From Burkholderia lata (lineage in GTDB: Bacteria; Pseudomonadota; Gammaproteobacteria; Burkholderiales; Burkholderiaceae): a stretch of 64,000 nucleotides of DNA. The translations under genes were made by a program, and so were the position numbers. Position 1 is the first letter of the stretch, and the number at the start of each line of letters is the position of its first letter. The notes beneath the pieces are model-generated. The model saw only the letters and a list, made by a program, of their open reading frames with translations. It was not told where the DNA came from and searched no databases. Positions 17,576-26,321 of the stretch are shown here, in pieces. The stretch covers positions 186,001 to 250,000 of the forward strand of contig NZ_CABVQK010000005.1 of NCBI RefSeq assembly GCF_902499335.1, read 5' to 3'.

Positions 17576-18862
17576 GTGAGTCAAGCATCGCCTCAGGCCC
17601 GAAGCCGTCTATTCGTCATCTTTCTATGTTTCCTGACGCTCGTAGCCGATGGCTACGATCTCATCGTCTACGGTGCGACCGTCCCGCATCTGCTGAGTGA
17701 ACCCGGCTGGCATCTGAGCCCGGCCGGCGCCGGCATGATCGGAAGCTGGACCCTGGTCGGCCTGATGGTCGGGCTGGCGGTGGCCGGCCCGCTGACCGAC
17801 CGCATCGGCCGGCGTCGCCTGCTGATGACGGGCGTCCTGTGGTTTTCCGTCGGCTCGATCGTCTGTGCGCTCGCCACGTCGCCGACGTTCCTGGGCGCGG
17901 CCCGCTTCGTCACGGGCATCGGCATGGGCGGCGTCGTGCCGTCCGCCGTCGCGCTGTCGGTCGAGTACGCCCCCAAGGGCCGACGCCAGTTGTACAACGC
18001 GCTCACGCTGACCGGCTATTCGGTGGGCGGCATCGTGAGTGCGTTGGCCGCCATCGCATTGCTTCACGAGCATGGATGGCGCACGTTGTACGCGCTCGGT
18101 GCGTTCTATGCGGTGATCCTGCCGGTGATGGCCTTCTTCCTTCCCGAATCGGTGGACTTCCTGGTCGATCGCGGCCGCGTCGACGAGGCCCGCACGCTCG
18201 CGGCCCGGTATTCGCTCGACTTCGACCAGATCCTGCAGGACAAGCAGGCGCAGCGCGCGTCGCAAGATGGCGCGCAGGCAACTCGCGGCTACCGGCTGGT
18301 GCTGTCTCGCGAATTCCGCACCACCGCGTTGCTGCTCGTGTTCATGACGTTCTGCGTCCAGTTGATCACCTACGGGCTCAACGCATGGCTGCCGCAACTG
18401 ATGCGCTCGGCCGGCTATCCGCTCGGCTCGTCGCTGCAGTTCCTGCTGGTGATGCAGTTCGGCGCCGTCGTGGGCATGCTCGGCGGCGCGTGGCTCGCCG
18501 ACCGGCTCGGCTCGAAACGCGTGATGTTTCCGTTCCTCGTCATCGGCGCACTGTCGCTGGTCGCACTGAGCCAGAAGCTCGATTTCGCGTGGCTGATGCT
18601 CGCCGTGTTCGGCGCCGGGCTGGGTTCGATCGGCACCAGCAGCCTGATCTACGGCTATATCGCCGCGCACTTCCCGACCGCGTGTCGCGGGTCGGCCCTG
18701 GGCGGCGCGCAGGCCATCGGGCGCTTCGGCTCGATCCTGGGCCCGATGATCGGCGGCTGGATCGTCGGCGCAAACCTCGGGCTGCACTGGAACTTCTATG
18801 CGTTCGCGATTCCCGCCATCGTCGCGGCGACGGTCGTCCCGCTGATTCCGTCATCGCAATAA
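17576..18862 (+). CDS. MFS transporter, aromatic acid:H+ symporter type
   Basis: A 428-residue inner-membrane importer with 12 predicted helices. The first helix has the DGYDLIVYGATVPHLL signature typical of the AAHS group (PcaK/BenK), and the MFS loop motif is GPLTDRIGRRRLL. The GTG at 17576 has AAGGAG eight bases upstream. It is the first gene of a rightward operon with a GMC oxidoreductase and an aldehyde dehydrogenase, so its cargo is probably the organic acid or alcohol degraded by this cluster. Confidence 0.88.
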   Translation: MSQASPQARSRLFVIFLCFLTLVADGYDLIVYGATVPHLLSEPGWHLSPAGAGMIGSWTLVGLMVGLAVAGPLTDRIGRRRLLMTGVLWFSVGSIVCALATSPTFLGAARFVTGIGMGGVVPSAVALSVEYAPKGRRQLYNALTLTGYSVGGIVSALAAIALLHEHGWRTLYALGAFYAVILPVMAFFLPESVDFLVDRGRVDEARTLAARYSLDFDQILQDKQAQRASQDGAQATRGYRLVLSREFRTTALLLVFMTFCVQLITYGLNAWLPQLMRSAGYPLGSSLQFLLVMQFGAVVGMLGGAWLADRLGSKRVMFPFLVIGALSLVALSQKLDFAWLMLAVFGAGLGSIGTSSLIYGYIAAHFPTACRGSALGGAQAIGRFGSILGPMIGGWIVGANLGLHWNFYAFAIPAIVAATVVPLIPSSQ

Positions 18863-18873
18863 GACACCCGTCC

Positions 18874-20496
18874 ATGGAAATCTACGACTACATCGTGGTG
18901 GGCGCCGGTTCGTCGGGTTGCGTGGTCGCCGGCCGGCTGTCCGAGGATCCCGCCGTTCGCGTCCTGCTCGTCGAAGCCGGCCCGGACATGAACAACTTCT
19001 GGGTACGCACGCCCGCCGGTGCGGGCAAGCTGTTCATGAACAAGCGGTTCAACTGGGCGTTCGATACCGAGCCGGTGCCGACGCTCGGCGGCCGCACGGT
19101 GTACTGGCCGCGCGGCAAGGGGCTCGGCGGCAGCAGCGCGATCAACGGGATGATCTACATGCGCGGCCAGCCGAGCGACTTCGACCATTGGGCCGCACTC
19201 GGCAATGAAGGCTGGAACTGGAACGACGTGTTGCCGTACTTCATCCGGTCGGAAACGAACCAGCGCGGCGCGAACGCCTATCACGGCAGCCAGGGCCCGT
19301 TGCACGTGAGCGATGCGGCCATCACCCACCCGACCGCCGACGATTTCATCGCCGCCGCGCAACAGGTCGGCATTGGTCGCAGCGACGATCTCAACGGGCC
19401 GCCGCACGAGGGCGTTGCCTATCGGCAATATACGATCCGCAACGGGCGCCGCCATACGTCGTACAACGCGTTCGTCGAGCCCGTCCGCCATCGCCGCAAC
19501 CTGACCGTCCGTACCGGCGTGCGCGTCACGCGCGTGCTGCTGGAAGCCGGCGAGGCCACCGGCATCGAGGTGCTCGACCGCGACGAGCGGCGCCGGATCG
19601 TCGCGACGCGGGAAGTGATCCTGTCCGGCGGCGCACTCGCGTCGCCCCATCTGCTGATGCTGTCGGGCATCGGCGATGGCGCGGACCTGCACCGGCACGG
19701 GATCGCGGCGACGGTCGAATCGCCCGACGTGGGCCGCCACCTGCAGGATCACTGGTTCGGCTCGTTCGCGTGGCGCGTGACGCCGGAAAGCTCGTACAAC
19801 CACCAGCTGCGCGGGTTGCGAAAATATCTGGAAGGCGCGCGCTACCTGCTCACCGGCGGCGGCTATCTCGCGATCGGCGCGGCGCCCGTGACCGCCTATG
19901 CGCGCAGCGAAGCCGGGCGTCCGGAGGCGGACCTGCAACTGACGGTGAGCCCGATGACGTTCAAGTTCGATGCGTCGGGCAACCCGGTCGTCGACGACTA
20001 TCCGGCCATCGGCGGGTCGATGGTGCTGCTGACACCCGATTCGCGCGGCCATATGGCGCTGAAGTCGCCCGATCCGCTGCACCCTCCCGCGTTTCATCCG
20101 AACTACCTGAGCGACGCCGGCGACATCCGCCGTTCGCTCGCGGGCCTGCGGATGCTGCGACGCATTGCCGAAGCCGCGCCGCTCGCGTCGCGGATCGTCC
20201 ACGAGCTCGCGCCCGGCGCCGCCGTCACGACCGACGAACAGTTGCTCGCGCACCTCAAGGCGAACGGCAACAGCGGCTGGCATCAAGTGGGCACCTGCCG
20301 GATGGGCGCCGATGCACAGGCCGTCGTCGATCCTCGGCTGCGCGTACGCGGCGTCGCCCGGCTGCGCGTGATCGACGCGTCCGTGATGCCGCGGATCGTG
20401 GCCGGCAACACCAATGCGGCCTGCATCATGATCGGCGAGAAGGGTGCCGACATGATTCGCGCGGATGCCGCCGCGCCGCGGGCCGTTTCCGTCTGA
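18874..20496 (+). CDS. GMC family oxidoreductase (choline-dehydrogenase-like)
   Basis: A 540-residue FAD-dependent alcohol oxidase or dehydrogenase. The FAD-binding motif is at the start (YIVVGAGSSGCVVAGRLSED). GMC signature 1 is RGKGLGGSSAINGMIYMRG and signature 2 is GGALASPHLLMLSGIG. The catalytic His is in NSGWHQVGTCRMG and the paired Asn in AGNTNAACIMIGEKG. It begins 11 bases after the MFS stop. The frame stays open far upstream inside the MFS gene, but homology begins at MEIYDYIV. In context it oxidises a primary alcohol to the aldehyde used by the next enzyme. Confidence 0.9.
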   Translation: MEIYDYIVVGAGSSGCVVAGRLSEDPAVRVLLVEAGPDMNNFWVRTPAGAGKLFMNKRFNWAFDTEPVPTLGGRTVYWPRGKGLGGSSAINGMIYMRGQPSDFDHWAALGNEGWNWNDVLPYFIRSETNQRGANAYHGSQGPLHVSDAAITHPTADDFIAAAQQVGIGRSDDLNGPPHEGVAYRQYTIRNGRRHTSYNAFVEPVRHRRNLTVRTGVRVTRVLLEAGEATGIEVLDRDERRRIVATREVILSGGALASPHLLMLSGIGDGADLHRHGIAATVESPDVGRHLQDHWFGSFAWRVTPESSYNHQLRGLRKYLEGARYLLTGGGYLAIGAAPVTAYARSEAGRPEADLQLTVSPMTFKFDASGNPVVDDYPAIGGSMVLLTPDSRGHMALKSPDPLHPPAFHPNYLSDAGDIRRSLAGLRMLRRIAEAAPLASRIVHELAPGAAVTTDEQLLAHLKANGNSGWHQVGTCRMGADAQAVVDPRLRVRGVARLRVIDASVMPRIVAGNTNAACIMIGEKGADMIRADAAAPRAVSV

Positions 20497-20525
20497 CTCC
20501 TCACACAAGGACGACCTCACCTCTC

Positions 20526-22004
20526 ATGCAAGCAAACGACCGAACCATCCCGCTGGACCATCCCGACTGCTTCTACATCGACGGCCAGTGGACGCCCGCT
20601 CCTTCCGCTCAAACCTTCGAGGTGCTCGACTGCAGCACGGAGCACGTGGCAGCGCGGGTGGCGCGCGCCGACGCGGCCGTCGCCGCGCGGGCGATCGATG
20701 CGGCACGCCGCGCGTTCGATCATGGGCCCTGGCCGCGCATGACGCCGGCCGAGCGGGCCGTCTTCCTTGAACGGATCGCACAACGCCTCGAAGCGGCGAA
20801 CGACGAGTTCGCGCGCGGCTGGAGCATCGAATCCGGCATCCTCCAGCGGATCGCGAAGCCGCGTATCGGCCAGTTTCTCGGCGCGGCGTTTCGGCAGTAC
20901 GCGGCCATGGCCGACACCTATCCGTTCGTCGAACCGCACCGCTCGATAACCGGGCACCAGGCGTATGCCGTCAAGGAAGCGGTGGGCGTCGTCCTCGCGA
21001 TCGTGCCGTGGAACGGCCCGGCCGCGCTGATCGCCTACAAGGTCGCGCCCGCGCTGCTCGCGGGCTGCACGGTCATCATCAAGCCGTCTCCGGAAGCGCC
21101 GACTTCCGCGTATCTGTTCGCGCAGATCTGCGACGAGATCGGCTTGCCGCCCGGTGTCGTCAACGTCGTGACCGCCGATCGCGAAGTGTCCGAAGCGATG
21201 GTGCGAAATCCATCGGTCGACAAGATCACCTTCACGGGTTCTACCGCAGCGGGCCGCAGCATCAGCGAGGCGGCGGCCGGACGGATCGCGCGCGTCACGC
21301 TCGAACTGGGCGGCAAATCGGCGGCGCTCGTGCTGGACGATTACGACATCGACGCGGCTGCCCAGGTGCTCGGCAAATCGTATTTCAGCTACCTGACCGG
21401 GCAGGTCTGCCACAGTCTGACGCGCATCATCGTGCCGCGCGCGAAGCACGACACGATGGTGGACGCATTGAGCGAGGCCGCGCGCGCGATGGTACTCGGC
21501 GACCCGTTCAGCGATGCCACGACGGTCGGCCCGCTTGCCACCGCGCGCCAGCGCGACACGGTCGAGCACCACGTAGCCAGGGGCATCGCCGAAGGCGCGA
21601 CGCTCGCCGCCGGCGGCGCACGCCCGCGCCATCTGTCGCGTGGCTTCTTTTTCGAGCCGACGGTGTTCGCCAACGTCGACAACCGGTCGACCCTCGCGCA
21701 GCAGGAAATCTTCGGGCCGGTGCTGTCCGTGATCGCGGCGGACAGCGAAGCGCATGCGATCGAGCTCGCGAACGATTCCATCTTTGGCCTGAATGCCGTG
21801 GTGTTCACGTCCGACGCCCGGCACGCATTGCAGGTTGCACGGCAGCTGCGTACCGGCACGGTCGGGCACAATGCGTCGCGCACGGACTTCTCGATCGGCT
21901 TCGGCGGCTTCAAGCAATCCGGTATCGGGCGCGAAGGCGGCGTCGAGGGGCTGAACGCGTTCGTCGAATCCAAGACGATCGTGCTCGATCAGCCGCTGGC
22001 GTAA
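20526..22004 (+). CDS. Aldehyde dehydrogenase
   Basis: A 492-residue NAD(P)-dependent aldehyde dehydrogenase. Visible motifs are VLAIVPWNGPAALIAYKVAP, TFTGSTAAGRSISEAA, the general-base Glu in VTLELGGKSAAL, the nucleophile Cys in YLTGQVCHSLTRI and QEIFGPVLSVI. It lies 29 bases after the GMC gene in the same operon, and should convert the aldehyde made by that enzyme to a carboxylic acid. The acid would then be activated by the CoA transferases at 23380-25777. Confidence 0.9.
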   Translation: MQANDRTIPLDHPDCFYIDGQWTPAPSAQTFEVLDCSTEHVAARVARADAAVAARAIDAARRAFDHGPWPRMTPAERAVFLERIAQRLEAANDEFARGWSIESGILQRIAKPRIGQFLGAAFRQYAAMADTYPFVEPHRSITGHQAYAVKEAVGVVLAIVPWNGPAALIAYKVAPALLAGCTVIIKPSPEAPTSAYLFAQICDEIGLPPGVVNVVTADREVSEAMVRNPSVDKITFTGSTAAGRSISEAAAGRIARVTLELGGKSAALVLDDYDIDAAAQVLGKSYFSYLTGQVCHSLTRIIVPRAKHDTMVDALSEAARAMVLGDPFSDATTVGPLATARQRDTVEHHVARGIAEGATLAAGGARPRHLSRGFFFEPTVFANVDNRSTLAQQEIFGPVLSVIAADSEAHAIELANDSIFGLNAVVFTSDARHALQVARQLRTGTVGHNASRTDFSIGFGGFKQSGIGREGGVEGLNAFVESKTIVLDQPLA

Positions 22005-22122
22005 TCCGCGCCGAAAGCGCAAACCGCCTGGTCGACGCAGTCGAGCAGGCGGTACGAGCAAGCTGGATGCTTCTCCTTTTTCATTGCCCCCTGCTTCAAT
22101 CGCCGGGGCGTTCCCTGTCCCG

Positions 22123-23052
22123 TCAGGTCCCCGGCATGTCGTCAGGCTGGTCGAGCAACTGCTCGATCAGCGCGCGCGCGATCGGGTTCAACTCGCGACC
22201 GCGTGCCGTGGCGACCTGAACGCGGCGCACGGCCCACGGCTCCGCCAGTTCCAGCACCGCGACCCGGTTGAACAGCTCATGGCTGACCATGCATTCCGGC
22301 TGGACCGTCACACCGAGCCCGGCCTGCACCAGGCTCACGGCCACGCCGGTGCTCCGGACGTCGTAGCGCGGCTGGAAATCCACGCCGAGGCGGCGCGCCG
22401 CGGCCCGGATCGCACCGACCATCGCCCCGACGACGATCAGGTTCTCCGACAGCAGATCCTCGGTCGTGACGCTCGTGCGCGCGGCGAGCGGGTGCCCCTG
22501 CGGAACGACCGCGATGAGGCGATCCTCGCGATACGGCGTGACGTCGACGCCACCGAGATCGAGCGCATGGGCCGCCGCGAACACGCCGACGTCCACTTCG
22601 CTGCGTGCGACCGCCTGCACGATGCCGGCATTGTCGAGTTCACGCACCACGATCTTGACGAGCGGATACGCGCGCTGGAATTCGCCGATCTCCCGCGCGA
22701 GAAACGGCACGATGATCGAGCGCGCGGACGCGATCGTCAGCTCTCCTCGCATGCCGTCGGTAAACGACGCGATCTCCGAGCGCATGTCGTCGAGGTTCGC
22801 GAAGATCCGCCGGAGATAGCGGACGAGCACCTCGCCCGCCGGGCTCGGCACCACCCCTTTCGGGCTGCGTTCGAGCAGCTTGATGCCCGCGATGTCCTCG
22901 AGATCCTGAATCCGCTTGGTCGCCGTCGACGCGGCCACGTTCTCGCGAATCGCCGCCAGGCCGATTTGCTGCTCCTCGACCGCCGACAGGAACAGCTTCA
23001 ACGTCAGCAGATCGACCTGCCGAATCAGGTGCAGGCGATTGAAAGTACTCAT
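22123..23052 (-). CDS. LysR family regulator of the catabolic island
   Basis: A 309-residue LysR protein. The helix-turn-helix lies in residues 8-70 (LTLKLFLSAVEEQQIGLAAI, ENVAASTATKRIQDLEDIAG), followed by an effector domain. The ATG at 23052 follows GGGGAG; the frame is open further upstream but those residues are not family-like. It sits between the rightward transporter/GMC/dehydrogenase operon and the leftward CoA-ester block, and is the only regulator gene in the island, so it is the best candidate for controlling it. Confidence 0.88.
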   Translation of the reverse strand: MSTFNRLHLIRQVDLLTLKLFLSAVEEQQIGLAAIRENVAASTATKRIQDLEDIAGIKLLERSPKGVVPSPAGEVLVRYLRRIFANLDDMRSEIASFTDGMRGELTIASARSIIVPFLAREIGEFQRAYPLVKIVVRELDNAGIVQAVARSEVDVGVFAAAHALDLGGVDVTPYREDRLIAVVPQGHPLAARTSVTTEDLLSENLIVVGAMVGAIRAAARRLGVDFQPRYDVRSTGVAVSLVQAGLGVTVQPECMVSHELFNRVAVLELAEPWAVRRVQVATARGRELNPIARALIEQLLDQPDDMPGT

Positions 23053-23379
23053 GTCTCCCCTCATGCACGTCTTCAGGACGTCGCCGGACGGTGCGACTGT
23101 CGCCACGCGTCGCCCGAGCGCCCTGTCAGGGTCATACGATGCAGTCCAGGCCCCCGGTGCCTCTGCGGACATCCGGGATGCTGGCATTCGATACCGACCG
23201 CGCACCGCGGGCCACGCGGCGCGGCGCGTTAACGTGCGACTCGCCAGCATCCCGACGATGCCGGCGTCGCACGCCCGGTGGATCGACTCTCAGGTTTTCG
23301 TCAGGCCCTGGATCGCGCGCGCACCGTCGCGCCGGCAACGACGTTATTTGGCCGTCGAACGCCGCTGACCGCTACCGCG
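23053..23379. other. Intergenic region upstream of LysR
   Basis: 327 bases between the last CoA transferase stop and the LysR start. It should hold the LysR promoter and the end of the upstream operon. No convincing terminator or operator was found. Confidence 0.35.
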
Positions 23380-24534
23380 TCACGCTTGCTTGCTCGCATT
23401 GAGCAGCGCTTCGAGCGACGGGTTGTCGGCGCCGATATCCCTTGCCGCATGCAATGGCGGGGTACGCTTGCCGTCGAAAGACAACGGCAGCCCGACCAGC
23501 CCGATCTCGTCGTCCGACGGCTTTTCGATGATGCCGAGCGCATGCGTCTGCGCATGCTCGACCACCTCCGCCGTCGTCTGGATCGGCGCAACGGGAATGC
23601 CGGCGGCCTGCAATCGTGCCTGCCACGCCGCGCGGGTATCCGTCGACAAACGCTCGCCGATCAACCGATCGATCTCCGTCCGGTTCTTCAGCCGCGCCGC
23701 ATTGGTCGCGAACCGATCGTCGATCGCCCACTCGGGGCGATCCAGTGCCGCGCACAGCTTTGCGAACAGCGTGTCGTTCGCCGAGCTGACGATCAGGTGA
23801 CCGTCCGAGGTCGAGTACGCGCGGTGCGGCACGATGAACGCCACGCCGGAGCCGTGGCGGCCGCCGGTGTCGCCGTCCGCGTTGTAGTTCGCGATGCTGA
23901 CGGTCATCCACGCCAGCGCGGTTTCCAGCAGCGAACCGTTGACGGTCGCGCCGCAATGCTTGACCTGGCGACGATACAGCGCGGACAAAATACCGATGAC
24001 GGCCCACAGGCCCGAGCCGAAATCGACGATCGACACCCCGGCGCGAACCGGCGCCTGCCCTTCTTCACCGGTGATGCTCATGATCCCCGAGAACGCCTGC
24101 ATCAGCGGATCGTAGCCGGGCAGCGTGTTCATCGGGCCGAGATGGCCGAACGCGCCGATCTCGCAGTAGACCAGTTCCGGCTTGGTCACGCGCAGGCTGT
24201 CGGAATCGAGACCATATTCGGCGCTGGAGCCGGGCCGCAGGTTGTGCAGGAAGACGTCCGCCCGCTCCGCGATCAACTGGTGCAGCGTCTCGAGCTGTTC
24301 GCGATCCTTGATATCGATGCAGATCGCACGCTTGCCCCGATTGAGCCCGTGATACGCGGCGCCGCTGCCCTTCCATTCGCTCGGCCCCCAACCGCGGGCC
24401 GAGTCGCCCGTCGGGCGCTCGACCTTCCATACCTCGGCACCCAGCGCCGCCAGGACCCTTCCGGCGAACGGCGCCGACGCGCTATCGCTCAGTTCGACTA
24501 CCACGACACCCGACAGCGGCAGATCGCGTAACAT
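23380..24534 (-). CDS. CaiB/BaiF family III CoA transferase
   Basis: A 384-residue family III CoA transferase. It moves CoA between carboxylic acids through an aspartyl intermediate; Asp171 in VSIVDFGSGLWAVIGIL is at the family's catalytic position. N-terminal motifs LSGVVVVELSDSASAPFAGR and HNLRPGSSAEYGLD are typical. The start at 24534 was chosen over 24630 by family alignment. It lies 22 bases after a second CoA transferase; such pairs can act as hetero-dimers or on different acids. It would activate the acid made by the aldehyde dehydrogenase, or recycle CoA. Confidence 0.88.
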   Translation of the reverse strand: MLRDLPLSGVVVVELSDSASAPFAGRVLAALGAEVWKVERPTGDSARGWGPSEWKGSGAAYHGLNRGKRAICIDIKDREQLETLHQLIAERADVFLHNLRPGSSAEYGLDSDSLRVTKPELVYCEIGAFGHLGPMNTLPGYDPLMQAFSGIMSITGEEGQAPVRAGVSIVDFGSGLWAVIGILSALYRRQVKHCGATVNGSLLETALAWMTVSIANYNADGDTGGRHGSGVAFIVPHRAYSTSDGHLIVSSANDTLFAKLCAALDRPEWAIDDRFATNAARLKNRTEIDRLIGERLSTDTRAAWQARLQAAGIPVAPIQTTAEVVEHAQTHALGIIEKPSDDEIGLVGLPLSFDGKRTPPLHAARDIGADNPSLEALLNASKQA

Positions 24535-24556
24535 GTCGCTTCTCCTGATTTCGTAT

Positions 24557-25777
24557 TTATTGCGGTTGCGGCACGCCGCCGGTTTCGGGCGCAACCACGC
24601 CGCCCGAACGCAGCATCCCGTCGATTTCATTGCGATCGAACCCGTACTCCGTGAGCAGCGCCACCGAGTGTTCGCCCAGACGCGGCGCCGGATAACGCAG
24701 CTCCGGTGCGCTCTCGCTCCATTGCTGCGGGATGCCGAGCGTCCGGATCCGCCCTTCCGACGGGTGCTCCTGCTCCGCGAAGAACCCGACCGCCGTCATG
24801 TGCGGATCGTCGATCAACGTCTCGGGCGTATTCATCTCGATCACCGGAATATCGGCTTCGGTCAGCGTGTCGACCCATTCCGCCGTGGTCCGCGTCTCGA
24901 ACACGCGCGCGAGAAACGCGTACAGGTGCGCGATGTGCTCGGTCCGGCCGCCGATGTTGTTGAAGCGCGGATCCTCGGCCATCTCGGGATGCCCGGACAG
25001 CAGGAAGAAGCGCTTCCAGTGATGGTCCGCATAGACGTTCACGCCGATGTAGCCGTCGAGCGTGCGATACGGGCGCCGGTCCGGATTCATCATCCGCGCA
25101 TAGCCCCAGTCGCCGAGCGGCGGGACGAACGTGTGTCCGTACAGGTGATCGCCCATCACGAAATGCGCGAACGTCTCGAGCATCGGCACGAACACCTGCT
25201 GGCCGACGCCCGTCTTCTCGCGCCGGTACAGTGCCATCGCCACCGCATTGCTGGTCGCCATCCCGACCACCCGATCGGCGATCGCGCTCGCGACATAGGT
25301 CGGCGGGCCGTTCTTGCGGCTTTGCAGTACCGGCATGCCGACCGCGGCCTGGATCAGGTCGTCGTAGGCCGGGCGCGACGCATACGGGCCGTTCTGCCCG
25401 AAGCCGAATGCGCCGCAGTAGATGATGCGCGGGTTGAGCGTGCGAACGTCCTCGTACGCGATGCCCAGCTTCGCCATCGTGTGCGGACGCATGCTGTACA
25501 GCAGCACGTCGGCGGTTGCCGCCATCCGCTTCAGCGACGCGATGCCGTCCGGGTGCTTCAGGTCCAGCACGAGGCTGCGCTTGTTTCGATTCAGATGCAG
25601 GAAGATCGGCCCCATGCCGGGATGCCGGCTCGGCCCGATATTGCGCGTCGTGTCGCCGTCGCGCGATTCGATCTTGCACACGTCGGCACCCATGTCCGCC
25701 AGCAGCAGCGATGCGTAGGGGCCCATGAAGTTCGACGTCAGGTCGAGGACGCGTACACCGTCGAGTGGTCCGGCCAT
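24557..25777 (-). CDS. CaiB/BaiF family III CoA transferase
   Basis: A 406-residue family III CoA transferase. Features are LDGVRVLDLTSNFMGPYASL at the N-terminus, LNRNKRSLVLDLKHPDG, YSMRPHTMAKLGI, and the candidate catalytic Asp168 in VASAIADRVVG. GAGG precedes the ATG. It differs clearly from its neighbour at 23380-24534, so the pair is not a recent duplication. It follows the DUF35 gene after a 105-base gap that holds a strong stem-loop. Confidence 0.88.
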   Translation of the reverse strand: MAGPLDGVRVLDLTSNFMGPYASLLLADMGADVCKIESRDGDTTRNIGPSRHPGMGPIFLHLNRNKRSLVLDLKHPDGIASLKRMAATADVLLYSMRPHTMAKLGIAYEDVRTLNPRIIYCGAFGFGQNGPYASRPAYDDLIQAAVGMPVLQSRKNGPPTYVASAIADRVVGMATSNAVAMALYRREKTGVGQQVFVPMLETFAHFVMGDHLYGHTFVPPLGDWGYARMMNPDRRPYRTLDGYIGVNVYADHHWKRFFLLSGHPEMAEDPRFNNIGGRTEHIAHLYAFLARVFETRTTAEWVDTLTEADIPVIEMNTPETLIDDPHMTAVGFFAEQEHPSEGRIRTLGIPQQWSESAPELRYPAPRLGEHSVALLTEYGFDRNEIDGMLRSGGVVAPETGGVPQPQ

Positions 25778-25837
25778 GTCAGCCTCCGTCGACGGGGTGG
25801 GAATACAGCATGTTCACGATGTCTCCTCCGTGAATGA

Positions 25838-25883
25838 ACGGCCGCGCGGGCGCCGGTTGTTCCGGCGCTCCGCGCGCGGCCGT
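25838..25883. other. Strong GC stem-loop in the operon
   Basis: An 11-bp outer stem (ACGGCCGCGCG paired with CGCGCGGCCGT) and a 7-bp inner stem (GCGCCGG with CCGGCGC) around a TTGTT loop, with a small internal bulge. It begins at the DUF35 stop codon and precedes the CoA transferase. There is no T tract, so it is more likely an mRNA stability or partial termination element than a full terminator. Confidence 0.5.
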
Positions 25884-26302
25884 CAGGATGCCGACAGGAC
25901 GAACACCGGCAGTTTCTGTGCACCGCGCTGGATGATCCGGGCCTCGACGCGCTGGCCGATCCGGATCGCTTCGGGCGCTTCGTCGATCTGCGCGAACAGG
26001 TAGTAGCCTTCGTCCATCCCGATGAAGCCGACCGTGTACGGGACGATGTCGGCCCATACCGGCGTCGGCCCGCGCATGATCGTGCTGTGCGAGTAGATCT
26101 CGCCACGGCCCGACGCTTCGGTCCAGTTCAGCGACTTGCCGCCGCAGTGCGTGCAGAACGAATGGGCCGGCCACACGGCTTCGCTGCAGTCGTTGCAGCG
26201 CTGGTACGTCAGCTTGTCTTCGGCCAGTGCGTCCCAGTAGGGCTGGGCGTCGAGCAGCCGATACGGCTGCGGCCAGGCATTCGGCAAATGGGTTTCGGTC
26301 AT
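25883..26302 (-). CDS. Zn-ribbon/OB-fold protein (DUF35, ChsH2/aldolase-partner-like)
   Basis: A 139-residue DUF35 protein. An N-terminal rubredoxin-like zinc ribbon is formed by Cys36, Cys39, Cys50 and Cys53 (RCNDCSEAVWPAHSFCTHCG), and an OB-fold follows (TASGRGEIYSHSTI-like strand start, PYTVGFIGMDEGYYLFAQ). DUF35 proteins pair with thiolase-fold proteins; in steroid side-chain degradation the DUF35 part of ChsH2 is needed for Ltp2 retro-aldolase activity. Here the gene starts 19 bases after a thiolase-fold gene that has lost its catalytic residues, which fits the same partnership. Confidence 0.88.
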   Translation of the reverse strand: MTETHLPNAWPQPYRLLDAQPYWDALAEDKLTYQRCNDCSEAVWPAHSFCTHCGGKSLNWTEASGRGEIYSHSTIMRGPTPVWADIVPYTVGFIGMDEGYYLFAQIDEAPEAIRIGQRVEARIIQRGAQKLPVFVLSAS

Positions 26303-26321
26303 GGATGCTCCCGTTCAGGTA

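Noticed and set aside
17839..18873. Open frame extending the GMC gene about 345 codons upstream
   Set aside because: It overlaps the MFS gene in another frame and is low-complexity; GMC homology starts at MEIYDYIV (18874).
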